Source: Perilla frutescens (taxonomy: Eukaryota > Streptophyta > Magnoliopsida > Lamiales > Lamiaceae). Taken from it: a DNA stretch of 64,000 nucleotides. Of this stretch, positions 35,852 through 47,480 are shown in pieces. Numbering within the stretch: the stretch's first letter is position 1; each line of letters opens with the position of its first letter. The notes below the pieces were generated by a model. The model had not been told where the DNA came from. It searched no databases and was given only the letters and a program-made list of their open reading frames with translations. The stretch covers positions 1,873,001 through 1,937,000 of the forward strand of contig BRKX01000010.1 in the NCBI GenBank assembly GCA_026008535.1, given 5' to 3'. The translations under genes and the position numbers were made by a program.

Positions 35852-36193
35852 GGAAGATTGAGTGAGGCAAAAATAGACATGTTCAACATTCCACACTACC
35901 TTCCCACCCAACAGCAGTTGAAGGCAATAGTTGAAAGAAACCACAATTTCACCATTGAAACAGTAGAGATCCTAAACAATACTGAAAAATATACCTTCCC
36001 CAACATCAGAGCTCGCGTTGCATCTTTTAGGGCAGTCCATGAAAGCATGCTAGCTCATCATTTTGGAGATGAAATCATCAATGAATTGTTCGACCTCTAC
36101 GAGAAGAAACTCGCAGCCTCATTGGTTTTCAGCAACGTCAACAAAGATAAAACCATCATGATTCTGGCCGTCCTTAAGCATGCGATCGGTTAA
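35852..36193 (+). pseudogene. SABATH copy S4: orphan exon 3 with its intron
   Basis: Bases 35305-35851 match the right part of intron 2 of other copies and end in a good cctcag acceptor. Exon 3 is a full 342-bp open frame ending LKHAIG and TAA. Exons 1 and 2 are absent, apparently lost in the deletion that fused S3 to this copy. Changes relative to other copies include MFNIP for TFNIP and INELFDL for IDELFDL. Confidence 0.85.
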
Positions 36194-38036
36194 CAATATT
36201 GTTCATGTAGCAGTATTATATAAACGTGCGTTTTGAGCATCGTAAACTTAAATTAATAAGTGTACAAGTGTATAGGTTAATCACATTTCCTAACTTGAAA
36301 TTTTAGAGATACTTTAAAATTATCATGAACTTTGAAATTTATAATAAATTTAGGATAAGAGTCAAAATATGAGAACTAAAAAGTGAAGTGTCATTGGTAT
36401 ATATCCCTAGAAATTCAACACAGATTAAAAAAGAAATGAGTTTGAAGAATTTCCACACGGGGTACTGATAAGACATATCACTTTTCGATCACCGGATTTT
36501 AATTTGCATCCTAAACTTGTTACGATTTTCAAAGTTCAGGTTCTAGAATATAATTAATATTTATAAAGTTCATGATATTTTCAAATTTTGGGCTAATTAT
36601 TAAGGTTAGGATCCGAAGTACATCGTAGTTGTATAAAATAATGATTTTTGTATATTAATTCCTTGCCCATTAATTACTCATTATCTTTCACTTTTTTTAG
36701 GGAAAAAAGCAAACATAAAAGTTTTTCGCCTTTATCTGCCTATATGTGTGTGTGTAATTGATCGAAGTGTTTGATATATTGCTTCTCGTTGATTGTTAGT
36801 TTAATTTTGGTATTAGGACTGAGATTACTTCCCCAATAATTATGAGACTAAAAAAATACTCCTTCCGGCCGGTAATTTTAGTCCCCCTACATTTTCACAC
36901 ATATATAATAATAAAATTAATATATTTAATGTACTTAGAAAAAAAAATTACATAAAATTTTCGTACTATATCCCTAGTTGCGCTTTAGTTAATTAGTCTT
37001 ACACTTGTTATTTAGGTTCATCCTATCTAATTAGGATTTATTGTAATTTTTTAGTATTTAAATTTTTTAGTTTTTAGTTATTAATTTATTATTATGGAGT
37101 TTTAGTTTAATTTTATACATATAAAATTGAGTCATGTGAGAAGCAAGCTTGATGTGAGAAATGAAAACATTAATTATCTTATTGTGCTTAACTGTTTAAT
37201 TGTTATAAGGTTATTGTTTAAAATATTTTAATTATTGCTTAATTGTTATAATTTCATTGCATACGTGACGCAAAGTAATTAATTATGAAATAAAATTATA
37301 GCAATTTAGCAGTAAATTACAACAAAATAAACATGAGAATTAAATCCATATATGTAGGAAATATGGTCCAATCACACCCCTCCACCTCTAAAAAAAAAAG
37401 GCCAGTGACATGGTTCAAATGAAAATGAACCCTAGCTATATATATGGGAAATATAAATGAATACTCTAACAAAATATTGATTACCCGTAAGTACACGGTG
37501 TAGTTGTGTATAATGATGAGTAAGATCGTATTTCAAAGAGACTAATTATTAATTATAAAGTGAGTATTACGACTTCAATTCCCTAAGTACTATCTAGTTA
37601 ACACAATAATGGAGTGATTTTATTTGACTATTAAAACAAACATTAAATAAAGAAATTAAATGATGAATGGATGAAATTCAGTACTAAATTCAGAGGTGAT
37701 GAAATATTCTAAGGATTTGATTTCATGAATTTATAGGTACAATATCAATTATATTATATGATCTATTCACGATTCAACTTTTATTAGGACCAATCAATCA
37801 TTGACTTAATTAAAGTTCTTTTTACTCTTTTATTTAAGATCCACTTAGCATGTTACTTCAAGCAAAAATTATAATGAAAAATATCAATATTCATTTTTCA
37901 CGCATATACAAATTTTAACTATCAAACATTGATAATGCGATACCATAATGTAGCTAATATCTTGTACTATTATTATGAGCGTTAGAGTTCATTCTTCCTC
38001 CAATTTTCGTGGTAAGTAAAAAATCACAAAAGAAAA

Positions 38037-38375
38037 ATGAAATTGGTCACTTATACTATAATTCTGATAGGTATAATGTCTCCCACAAAGATTCTCTTGG
38101 GTCCAAAACGTTTGAAGAACTTCACGAATACCACACTTGAAAACTTTTTTTCCCTTTTGCAATTCAAAGAAGACGAAGAATTTTGTAATTTTTACTTACC
38201 GCGAAAATTGGCGGAAGAAATGTACCCTAACTCACTAGCTCTCGTAAATAAGAAGCAAATTAACAGAGTCTTTCATGTTGTGTACAAAAAAGGGAAAATT
38301 ATGGCAACTTTTAATCAAATGATGAGATCATCTACTGCAAATTGCGTGTCCCATGCATCTGTGTGCCAACATTAA
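38037..38375 (+). pseudogene. Possible fragment of a B3-type DNA-binding domain (uncertain)
   Basis: A 112-codon open frame contains FYLPRKLAEEMYPNSLALV followed by INRVFHVVYKKGK, which resembles the strand pattern of plant B3 domains (an 'xxLPxKxAxx' segment, then hydrophobic strands). The GWxxF part is missing. The homologous stretch in spacer B (about 42790-43090) is frameshifted. Part of the frame is one arm of a 36-bp foldback, so it may be a captured gene fragment or chance. Not a functional gene as seen. Confidence 0.25.
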
Positions 38376-39108
38376 AATTGAGTAATTTGAATAATATTTT
38401 CCATAAAAATAAAATTTATTATATTATAACTAATCCTAATTAATATTTATTGCTAAAAATTTAAATTTTAAAAATGTATATACCCTAAGTTTTGAATAAT
38501 CAACCCTAAAAGTTAATTATATTAATTTAAAAAATGAAAATTAAAACTAAAAAGTAATTATAAATCTTAATTGTGTGGAATAAATTCTAAATAATAATAT
38601 GAAATTATAATTAACCAAAAATAATTAAGATTGAAGCAAAAATGAAAGAAAAAATAATTTTAATGTTTGATACACAGTGGACGCATACAACTTTGGACTA
38701 GAGAATTTCATGTGATTTTTAATACTCGAAGGGTTATGTGGCCCAAATAATCGAAGAGAAGGAATGTGAGCCCTTTACAATAGTCAATGGAAGATATATG
38801 GCTCAAATAATCGTAGAGAGAGAAATGTAACCTTTATACATGTGTGTGTGTGTGTGTCCCCTCAAGAAGTTGTTATATATATGCATCAAATAGGCAATTT
38901 TTTGAACTTGAAGGCTACAAATTATAATATTGTTCAATTCCTTAGATTAATTAAAACAGAAAATCAAACTGACAACAAATAGGCAATTTTTTGATGAATG
39001 GGATCTCCATGATATGATTGGTGCGCAAGAAGATGCTTATTAAAAATAAATGGATATAGGTTTCAATAAATAAATAAATAGATCTATTAAAGCATGCTGG
39101 TGGTCTAA

Positions 39109-39526
39109 GAGCATCTCCAACAATGCACTAAATTAGAGAAAAACTGTAAAATACCATCCATTTCTCCTCCAACAGCTACGGCATCTTGGACGGCAAAATA
39201 AGGGAGAGGAGAGAGTCTCCTCAACGGTAAAACACTCCTAGCGCCAGCTGGGACTCCAGCGGTCACTGGATTGACTCCCCAGCGCCGGCGCTAGCTAGGA
39301 CTCAGCTGGCGCTGGGCATCAAACACTCTCAGCGCCGGCTGGGAGGCTAGCGCTGGCAATTTTTTTTTCTTTCTGTTTTGTGTTTTAATTATTTTTAAAT
39401 ACAATATTCTAGAAATATTCTCTTTTAGTGCATAATTTAGTGTAGACTGCTGTAGATGAACTGCAGATGAAACAGTAAAATAGTGTAAATAAAGCTCTAA
39501 AATAGCTACAACTGCTGGAGGTGCTC
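39109..39526. mobile_element. PIF/Harbinger (Tourist-like) MITE
   Basis: The inverted ends GAGCATCTCCAACA / TGCTGGAGGTGCTC are flanked by TAA on both sides (39106-39108, 39527-39529), the typical Harbinger target. The aligned site in spacer B (near 43765) is empty, with the sequence joining as 'ctggtctaaaagacaattga', which confirms both ends. The interior is GC-rich at 39230-39355. Confidence 0.88.
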
Positions 39527-39886
39527 TAAAAGACAATTGATGAAGTATGTATTTGTGTATGCATACATATATTAAGTTTGTCTCATTACACAAAAACTAT
39601 AATAGGTTTTAACAAGCTTAGTAAGTGCGTGCACATATTCTCCCATGTTGGCCACCTGAAATATTCATTTTCATAACTTTTTTTTAGTAAGTTAGTTTTA
39701 TATTCGAAGTCCGAAGATCGATCATGTCATGAATTAAATATGGAGTATTATATATTTAAAACTCGTGAAACTCTGGCATGCACGTGATTCTTCAACATTA
39801 ATTAAATATTAACTATTTGCATAGGATCGAGTGAGTGATTATAAATGGTTAAGATCTCATTCACCAAAAATATTAAAGAAAATAAA

Positions 39887-40262
39887 ATGGAATCCATGAT
39901 CAATGTGCATGAACTCTCCCCTCATGAAGATTGAGGCAAAAATAGGCAGGTTTAACATTCCACACTACCTTCCCACCTAACAACAGTTGAAAGCAATAGT
40001 TGAAAGAAATCACAGTTTCACCATTGAAAGAGTGGAAATCCTAAACAACACTGAGAAATATACATTCCCCAACATCAGAGCTCGCGTTGCATGTTTTAGG
40101 GCAGTCCATGAAAGCATGCAAGCTCATCATGTTGGAGCCGAAATCATCGATGAATTGTTCGAGCTCTACGAGAAGAACCTCGCAGCCTTATTGGTTTTCA
40201 GTAATGTCGACAATGACAAAACCATCATGATTCTGACCGTCCTTAAGCGTGTGATCGATTAA
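39887..40262 (+). pseudogene. SABATH copy S5: exon 1 fused to exon 3
   Basis: ATG at 39887 is followed by the first 13 codons of exon 1 (MESMINVHELSPH). The sequence then passes directly, at about 39925-39930, into exon 3 (gaagattgaggcaaaaat). Mid-exon 1, intron 1, exon 2 and intron 2 are all absent. From the exon 1 frame a TGA follows immediately. In the exon 3 frame there is a TAA where other copies have a Pro codon (PTxQQ), after which the frame is open to LKRVID and TAA at 40262. Four bases of exon 3 are also missing at the junction. No intron is left, yet flanking spacer sequence is normal, so this is a genomic deletion rather than a retrocopy. Confidence 0.85.
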
Positions 40263-43200
40263 CAATATTGTTCATGTATCATAATTATTTAAACGTGCAT
40301 TCTGAGCAACGTAAACTTAAATTAATAAGTGTAAAGGTTAATCACATTTCCTAACTTGAAATTTTAGAGAAACTTAAAAAATATCATGAACTTTGAAATT
40401 TATAATAAATATAGGATAAGATTCAAAGTCTGAGAACTAAAAAGTGAAGTCTCATTGGTATATATCCTTGGAAATTCAACACAAATTAGAAAAAAAATGA
40501 GTTGGAAGAATTTCCACAACGGATACTGATAAGACATGTCACTTTTCGATCACCGGATTTTAACTTGCATCCTAAACATGTTACGATTTTCAAAGTTCAA
40601 ATTCTAGAATATAATTATTTATAAAGTTCGTGATATTCTCAAATTTTGGGCTAATTGTTAAGGTTAGGAAGTGTAATTAATCCTAAGTATATCGTAGTTG
40701 TATAAAATAATGATTTCTGTATATTAATTCCTTGCTCATTAATTACTCATTTTCTTTCACCTTTTTTTTGGGGGGAAACCAAATATAAAAGTTTTTCGCC
40801 TTTATCGACCTATATATATGTGTAATTGATCGAAATGTTTGATATATTATTGCTCCTCGTTGATTGTTAGTTTAATTTTGATATTTAAACTGAGATGATT
40901 TCCCAATAATTATGAGACTAAAAAAATACACCTTCCGTCCTATAATTTCAGTCCCCTTGAATTTTAACACATAATAATAAAATTAATATATTTAATGTAC
41001 TTGAAAAAATAAAATTACACAAAATTTTCTTATTATACCCCTACTTGTGCTTCAATTAATTAATCTTACACTTGTTATTTGGGTTCATTCTACCTGATTA
41101 GGATTTATTGTAATTTTGTGATATTTAATTTTTAGTTTTTAATTATTAATTTATTATTTTTGAGTTTTAGTTTAATTTTATATATATAAGATTGAGTCAT
41201 GTGAGAAGCAACCTTGACGTGGGAAATGAGAGCATTAATTATCTTATTGTGCTTAACTGTTTAATGTTATAAGGTTATTGTTTAAAATATTTTAATTATT
41301 GCTTAATTGTTATAATTTCATTGCATATGTGAGGCAAAGTAATTGTGAAATAAAATTATAGCAATTTAGCATTGCAATTTAGCAGTTAATTACAACAAAA
41401 TAAACATAGATATAAATCCTTATATGTAGGAAATATGGTCCAATCACACCCCTCCTCCTCTAAAAAAAACCAGTGATATGGTTCCAATGAAAATGAACCC
41501 TTCGGAAATATAAATGAATCTCTGATAAAATATTTACCTACAAGTGTACGGTGTAGTTGTATAATGATGAGTAAGGTCATATTCCAAAGAGACTAATTAT
41601 TAATTATAAATGGAGTATTATGACTTCAATTCAGTAAGTACTATCTAGGCAACATAACAATGGAGTGATTTTATTTAACTATTAAAATAAAAATTAAATA
41701 AAGCAATTAAATGATGAACAGATGAAATTCAGTTTCAAATTAAGAGGTGATGAAATATTCTAGGAATTCGATTTCATGAATTTATCCATACAATATCAAT
41801 TCTATTATATGATCTATTCATGATTCAACTTTTATTAGGATTAATCAATCATTTAATTTAAACACTCTCTCGGAGTGCTTAAACAATAGATTTCATACTA
41901 GGATTAATGTGTCTATTCAATTACTAACATACAACTCCTAAAAGCTCTAAGGATTTATTGTCCTCACAATTAACCTTAAATCTCTCGATTGTTATTGATT
42001 AATGTACTTTGTGTTCTTGTGTTCAGGTGTTACAACTCCTCTCTCGATTTATGAATTAACACAACAAATCATGTTATCATGGTGATCAATCAATCAAGCA
42101 AACAAGGCTAAGAACACAAAGAATAAAAGAAAAATCGAAATCATATAATCAAATATTCATTTTGCAGCTTCAAAATTAACTACTATCAAACCCTAGAATA
42201 CTAAAAAATTAGTTACTCGTAACTAAACGAATAGCTAATAACAATTCAAAAGAAAAACATAATTAAATAACAAGAACACGATAAACCAGGTGGATGAATT
42301 TTGATCTTGATCTTCAACTTATTCTTCTCTTGCTCTTCAATCTTTATCTTTACTTTTTTTAAGAACTTTAAACAATCATAACTTTCTTATTTTTTTATCT
42401 AACTTACACAAATAATACAATGAATTAATTAAAGCTTTTTTATGCTCTTTTATTTAAGATCCACTTAGCATATGTTACTTCAAGAAAAAATTAATGAAAA
42501 TTACAAATACTCATTTTTCATGCATATACAAATTGAAACTGTAATGCGGTACCACAATTTAGCTAATATGTTGTATTATTATTATGATCGTCAAGGGCCA
42601 TATAGCCTCCGTTGACTATTGTCAGGGGCTCACATTACCCCATCTTCAACTATTTAGCCCACATAATCCCTTCATCTATTAAAAGTGACCCTGATTGGTC
42701 CTTTTGTTCATAACATTAGTTACTCCGTTTAATTTTTAATGATTTAGAGTTCCTTCTTTCATCAATTTTCGTGGTAAGTAAAAATTCACAAAAAAAATAA
42801 AATAAAATTGGTCACTTACACTATAATTTCGACAGGTATAATGTCTCCCACAAAGATTCTCTCTTGGGTCCATAACGTTCGATGAACTTCACGAATACCA
42901 CACTTGAAAACTTTTTTTTCCCTTTTGCAATTCAAAGAAGAAGAATTTTGTGTATTTTTACTTACCGCAAAAATTGGTTGAAGAAATGTACCCCCTAACT
43001 CACTAGCTCCTGTAAATAAGAAGCAAATTAACAGAGTTTTACACGTTGTGTACAAAAAGGGAAAATTATGGCCACTTTTAATCAAATGAGATCATCTAAT
43101 TGCGTGTCTCATGCATCTGTGTGCCAACATTAAAATTGCGTAATTTTAATAATGTTTTCCATAAAAATAAAATTTATTATATTATAACTAATCTTAAATA

Positions 43201-43474
43201 CTAAAAAATAATTATAAATCCTAATTGGATGGAATAAATTCTAAATGATATTGTAAAATTATACTGAATAATTAAAATTGAAGTAAAAATGAAAGAAAAA
43301 AAATAATTTTGATATTTAATACACGGTTGACGCATACAACTTTGGACTAGAGGGATTTCATGTGACATTTAATTGTCGAAGGGCTATATGGCCCAAATAA
43401 TCGAAGAGGATGAATGAGAGCCCCTGACAATGGGAGATATGTGTTCCAAATAGTCATAATGAGAAAAATGTAAC

Positions 43475-43509
<35 letters not shown>

Positions 43510-44020
43510 TTGGTTCAGATGGGAAATATTTGTTAATGAAAAATGAGAAAATTCAATTAAGTAATTGAACTTGAAGGCTACAAAATATAATATTGTTCAA
43601 TTCCTGGGCTTAATTAAAACAGAAAATCAAACTGACAACAAATAGGCAATTTTTTGATGAATGGGATCTCCATGATTTGATTGGTGCGCAAGAAGATGCT
43701 TATTAAAAATAAATGGATATAGGTTTCAATAAATAAATAAATTGATACTTAAGCATGCTGCTGGTCTAAAAGACAATTGATGAATTATATATGAATTCGT
43801 GTATGCATACATATATTAATTTTGTCTCATTACACAAAAACTATAATATTTGTCGCATGTCATGAATTAAATATGGAGTATTATTTAAAACTCGTGAAAC
43901 TCTGGCATGCACGTGATACTTAAACATTAAATATTAAATATTTGCGTGGGATCGAGTGAGTGATTATAAATGGTTAATTAAGACCTCATATATTCACCAA
44001 AAATATTAATGCAAAATAAA
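40263..44020. repeat. Spacer B of the SABATH tandem repeat
   Basis: Closely parallels spacer A. It keeps about 560 bp (41860-42430) missing from A, holding LTR-like wording with the remnant at 41520-41580. It also has about 150 bp at 42590-42740 that forms an inverted repeat with 43378-43440 ('gggccatatagcc' against 'ggctatatggccc'), suggesting the ends of an old TIR element around the foldback. It ends with the S6 promoter. No gene seen. Confidence 0.75.
43965..43971 (+). promoter_or_regulatory. TATA box of S6
   Basis: TATAAAT lies 56 bp before the ATG, in the conserved context gattataaatggtt shared by S5 to S8. Confidence 0.65.
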
Positions 44021-45969
44021 ATGGTATCCATGATTAATGTGCATGAACTCTCTCCTCATGCCATGAATGCTGGAGATGGACCTCTTAGTTATGTCAAAAA
44101 CTCCTCCTACCAGGTATATATATATATATATATATGAATTATATGTATATGTCTGGTGTCGAGGGTGAATCATGATCAGCACCTTATATTTACGGAATAA
44201 CATTTGCAAATTTTTAATTGTTTTGGTTATTATTATTATTATTTAATTTTTTTCAGAGAGGGGTTTTAGATGTTGCAAAGCCAATCATCGAAGAAGAAAT
44301 CGCCAAAAAATTAGAGATTTCAAGCAATCAAAATGCTTTCTTCATTGCTGATTTCGGCTGCTCAACTGGGAACAACTCGTTTCAGGCCATGCAGATAATC
44401 ATCGAAGCCACCAAACAAAAACACGAATCCTCAAACCTTAAGATCCCAGAATTCCACGTGTTCTTCAACGACGTCGTCACCAACGATTTCAGCACCCTTT
44501 TCAGCTCGCTCCCACGTAACCGGAACTACACCGTTGCTGCAGTGCCGGGAGACTTCCACCGCCGCCTGCTGCCACCGTCGTCCGTCCACTTTGCTTACTC
44601 ATCTTGGTCGCTCCACTGGCTGTCAGAGGTGCCGAAGGCGGTGGAGGACTGCGATTCTCCGGCTTGGAACGGAGGAGAGATATTGTATAGTAGAGAGAGA
44701 AAGGAGGTTTGTGATGCTTATTTGGATCAATATGAGAGGGAGGTTGAGGCATTCTTGAATTGCAGGGCGGTAGAAATGGTGGATGGAGGGCTCATGGCCC
44801 TTCTACTCCCCGGAGTTCCGGCGTGTTGGAACTCGGAAAAAGAATACACGCTCGCCTCGTTCGCCGCACCTCTCCGATCTTGCCTCATAGACATGGCCAA
44901 AAAGGTAACTATATACGCAACACATTACATGTTTCTCTATCATCCATGCATAACGTTTCGATATCATGTGGGAGTCTGTCGGAATTGGCTGAATGGTTCG
45001 GGTTTTGGTTTGATTTAATTTAATCTATGTGGTTTCTTTTATAATTAATGAGTTTTATCGATTTAAGATTCGAGAGAAAATTAAATTATGTATCAATTCA
45101 ACCTTTAGGAGTTGAAAGATTTTATTTATTTATTAGTTACTTTCTCTTCTTTTTTATATAATTGTTTATTTCTAAAATAGAAAATATATTGAGAAAACTA
45201 ATAAAATCGATGTCGTTTGTTATACGTGTGTGTTGACATGGCTGCCAACGTGATTTTTAGGTCAAATACGTCATATTCATCAGAAAAATTGGGGATGTTT
45301 AGTCTCATACAAATTAAAACGTGATGTTGTAATTGACTAAATTTAATTATAGTGCTAATTGACAAAAAAGTGTAAATGTGGTGATTTATTTAGCAATTAA
45401 CCCTATATTAAATTGATAGTTCTTTTTTTTTTTCTTTTTACTTGCATTAACGGATGATTATCATGTGTACAAGAAAGCGAAAAGAAGTCTACAACATATA
45501 AACCATAGAATAAAGATTAATCTAAATCGTGACATCAATTGATAAGAAATATTAATATCATGTATTTTCTCAGGGAAGATTTAGTGAGGCAAAAATAGAC
45601 ACGTTCAACATTCCATACTACTTCCCCACCCCACAACATTTGAAGGCAATAGTTGAAAGAAGCGACAGTTTCATCGTTGAAAGAATGGAGATCCTAAACA
45701 ACACTGGGAAATATACGTTCCCCAACATCAGAGGTCGCATTGCATTTTTCAGGGCAGTCCATGAAAGCATGCTAGCTCATCATTTTGGAGTCAAAATCAT
45801 CGATGAATTGTTCGACCTCTACGAAAAGAGACTCGAAGCCTTGTCGGTTTTTGGCAACATCGACAACGATAAGACCATCATGATTATGGTTGTCCTTAAG
45901 CGTACAATTGATTTCAACACTGTCTGCATTGGTAATCACAAAAATATCATTAGAGATGACGTGTGGTAA
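44021..45969 (+). CDS. SABATH-family carboxyl methyltransferase, copy S6 (intact, C-terminal extension)
   Basis: Exons are 44021-44113, 44257-44904 and 45574-45969, joined in phase 0 with gtatat/tttcag and gtaact/ctcag introns of 143 and 669 bp, the most compact copy. The product is about 378 aa. It has NAGDGPLSYVKNSSYQ, ADFGCSTGNN (Asp63), FFNDV, VPGDFHRRL and SSWSLHWLSEVP, so SAM binding and the carboxylate ligands Gln31 and Trp152 are in place. The usual stop after LKRTID is gone and the frame continues for 18 residues (FNTVCIGNHKN...) into unrelated sequence. In family structures the C-terminus is near the surface, so activity may survive. Exon 3 begins GRFSEAK where others have GRLSEAK. 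Substrate unknown. Confidence 0.83.
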
Positions 45970-46119
45970 TTAGAGACGATATGTCATTACTTAAATCTAT
46001 TATAAGTGACGATATTCGTTGTCTTCAATAATATTTTCTCTAAAAATCATTTTTTTTGTAATATCTAGGATAAGAGTCAAAATCTGACAACTAAAAAGTG
46101 ACTTGTCACTGGTATACAT

Positions 46120-46472
46120 ACAGGGTTGTCTTAAATATTTATGGGCCATGTACTAATTATAAAAATTGGGTCTCTATTAGTGAAAAAAAAAACATTTAAT
46201 TCTAATTTAGTAGTAAAATTTTAAATATTAGCATATTGCAATTATCTTTTGACAAAAAAAAAATCAAAATACTTTATTGATATTGTTGATAACATCTCGA
46301 TACAATCTCAAACTAACAATTTTTTTTTAAAATATTAGCATATTGCAATTATCTTTTAAAAGGGAGGAATGTAAAATATATACATGAGCTGAAAAAAATA
46401 TAAAAATGGGCCCTATCAATTGAGAGGCCTTGTGATGCTGCTCACATTGAGCACCTATTAGTCGGCTCTGCT
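46120..46472. mobile_element. hAT-like MITE
   Basis: The ends cagggttgtc and tcggctctg are degraded CAGGGCCGxC-type hAT termini. The paralogous empty site in spacer B reads 'attggtatatatccttgg'; here that sequence is split as 'ggtatacata' and 'gtatatatccttgg'. The interior has a repeated 'atattagcatattgcaatta'. Confidence 0.65.
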
Positions 46473-47028
46473 CGTATATATCCTTGGAAATTCAACACAT
46501 ATTAAAAAAAATGAGTTGGAAGAATTTCCACATGGGATACTGGTGTAACTTTTCGATCACCGGATTTTGACTTATAATATAATTATATATTATATATAAA
46601 GTTCAGGTTCTTCTAGAATATAATTATTTATGAAGTTTATGATATTTTCAAATTTTGGGCTAATTATTAAGGTTTGGAAGTGTAATTAATCCTTCTTATA
46701 TCGTAGTTGTATAATAATTATTTCTGCATATTAATTCCTTGATCATTAACTACTCATTTTCTTTCACACTTTTTGTTTTTGACGAAAAAACCAAACATAA
46801 AAGTTTTTGGCATTTATCAACATATATTGCTTCTCGTTGATTGTTAGTTTAATTAATTTTCGTATTAAGACTGAGATGATGTCCCAATAATTATGAGACC
46901 AACAAAATACTCTTCACTACAAAAAAAAAATGTGTTTTAGAGAGAAAATTTTTCGTAATTAAATTATTGTCAAATTCAATCGTGAAAAAATAAAAAGAAA
47001 ATAACGAAAAAAAAAAGCATATTGGGAG

Positions 47029-47235
47029 CAGGGCCGTCTTGAATATTTTAGGGTCCCTGTGCTAATTATAAAAATTGGATTTCGAATACTATAAAAAAAT
47101 CTGTTTTAGGTTATTAATAAAAAAAAAGACCCAAATATTAAAAAAAAAATTAGGCTCTTAATATTAAAAAAATATACATGGATTTGAGGGGCCCTGTGCG
47201 AAAGAGCACCTCGCGCCCCTCATTAGCCGTCCCTG
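47029..47235. mobile_element. hAT MITE with perfect target duplication
   Basis: It starts CAGGGCCGTCTTGAA and ends TTAGCCGTCCCTG, with attgggag on both sides (47021-47028 and 47236-47243). At 207 bp it has no coding sequence. It appears to be related to the longer, older element at 46120-46472, sharing 'tgctaattataaaaattgg'-type wording. Confidence 0.88.
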
Positions 47236-47480
47236 ATTGGGAGCGTGAGCCTTTAGAGCGCGTCAACCAAGGCCCAACCCAAAAATGCGCTTTCGCAGTC
47301 ACAATTGAATTGATATGTGAGACAAAGTAATTATGTAATAAAATTATAACAATTAAACGATAAATTACAACAAAATAAATATGAGAATTAAATCCCTACG
47401 TAGGAAATATGATCAAATCACATCCCTCCACCTCTACAAAACAAGGCGGTGACATGGTTCAAATGAAAATGAACTGTATA

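Larger units (their letters stand above)
36194..39886. repeat. Spacer A of the SABATH tandem repeat
   Basis: Spacer A is homologous to spacer B (40263-44020) along nearly its whole length and more loosely to spacers C (45970-49438) and D (51800-54040). It contains an old LTR-like remnant at about 37470-37990 ('gatgagtaagatcgtatttc' wording), a foldback at 37995-38216, a Mutator-MITE relative at about 38330-38715 and a Harbinger-type MITE at 39109-39526. A TATAAAT at 39840-39846 is the promoter relic of S5. No confirmed gene. Confidence 0.75.

Noticed and set aside
44501..44752. Minus-strand Pro/Ser-rich frames opposite SABATH exon 2 (also 6147-6383 and 49999-50235)
   Set aside because: Present in every exon 2 copy because that exon is GC-rich; they are antisense shadows without a start context or domain.
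46915..47300. CACTA element starting CACTACAAAAAAAAAA
   Set aside because: No TTGTAGTG right end is found in the spacer; only a possible broken end remains.
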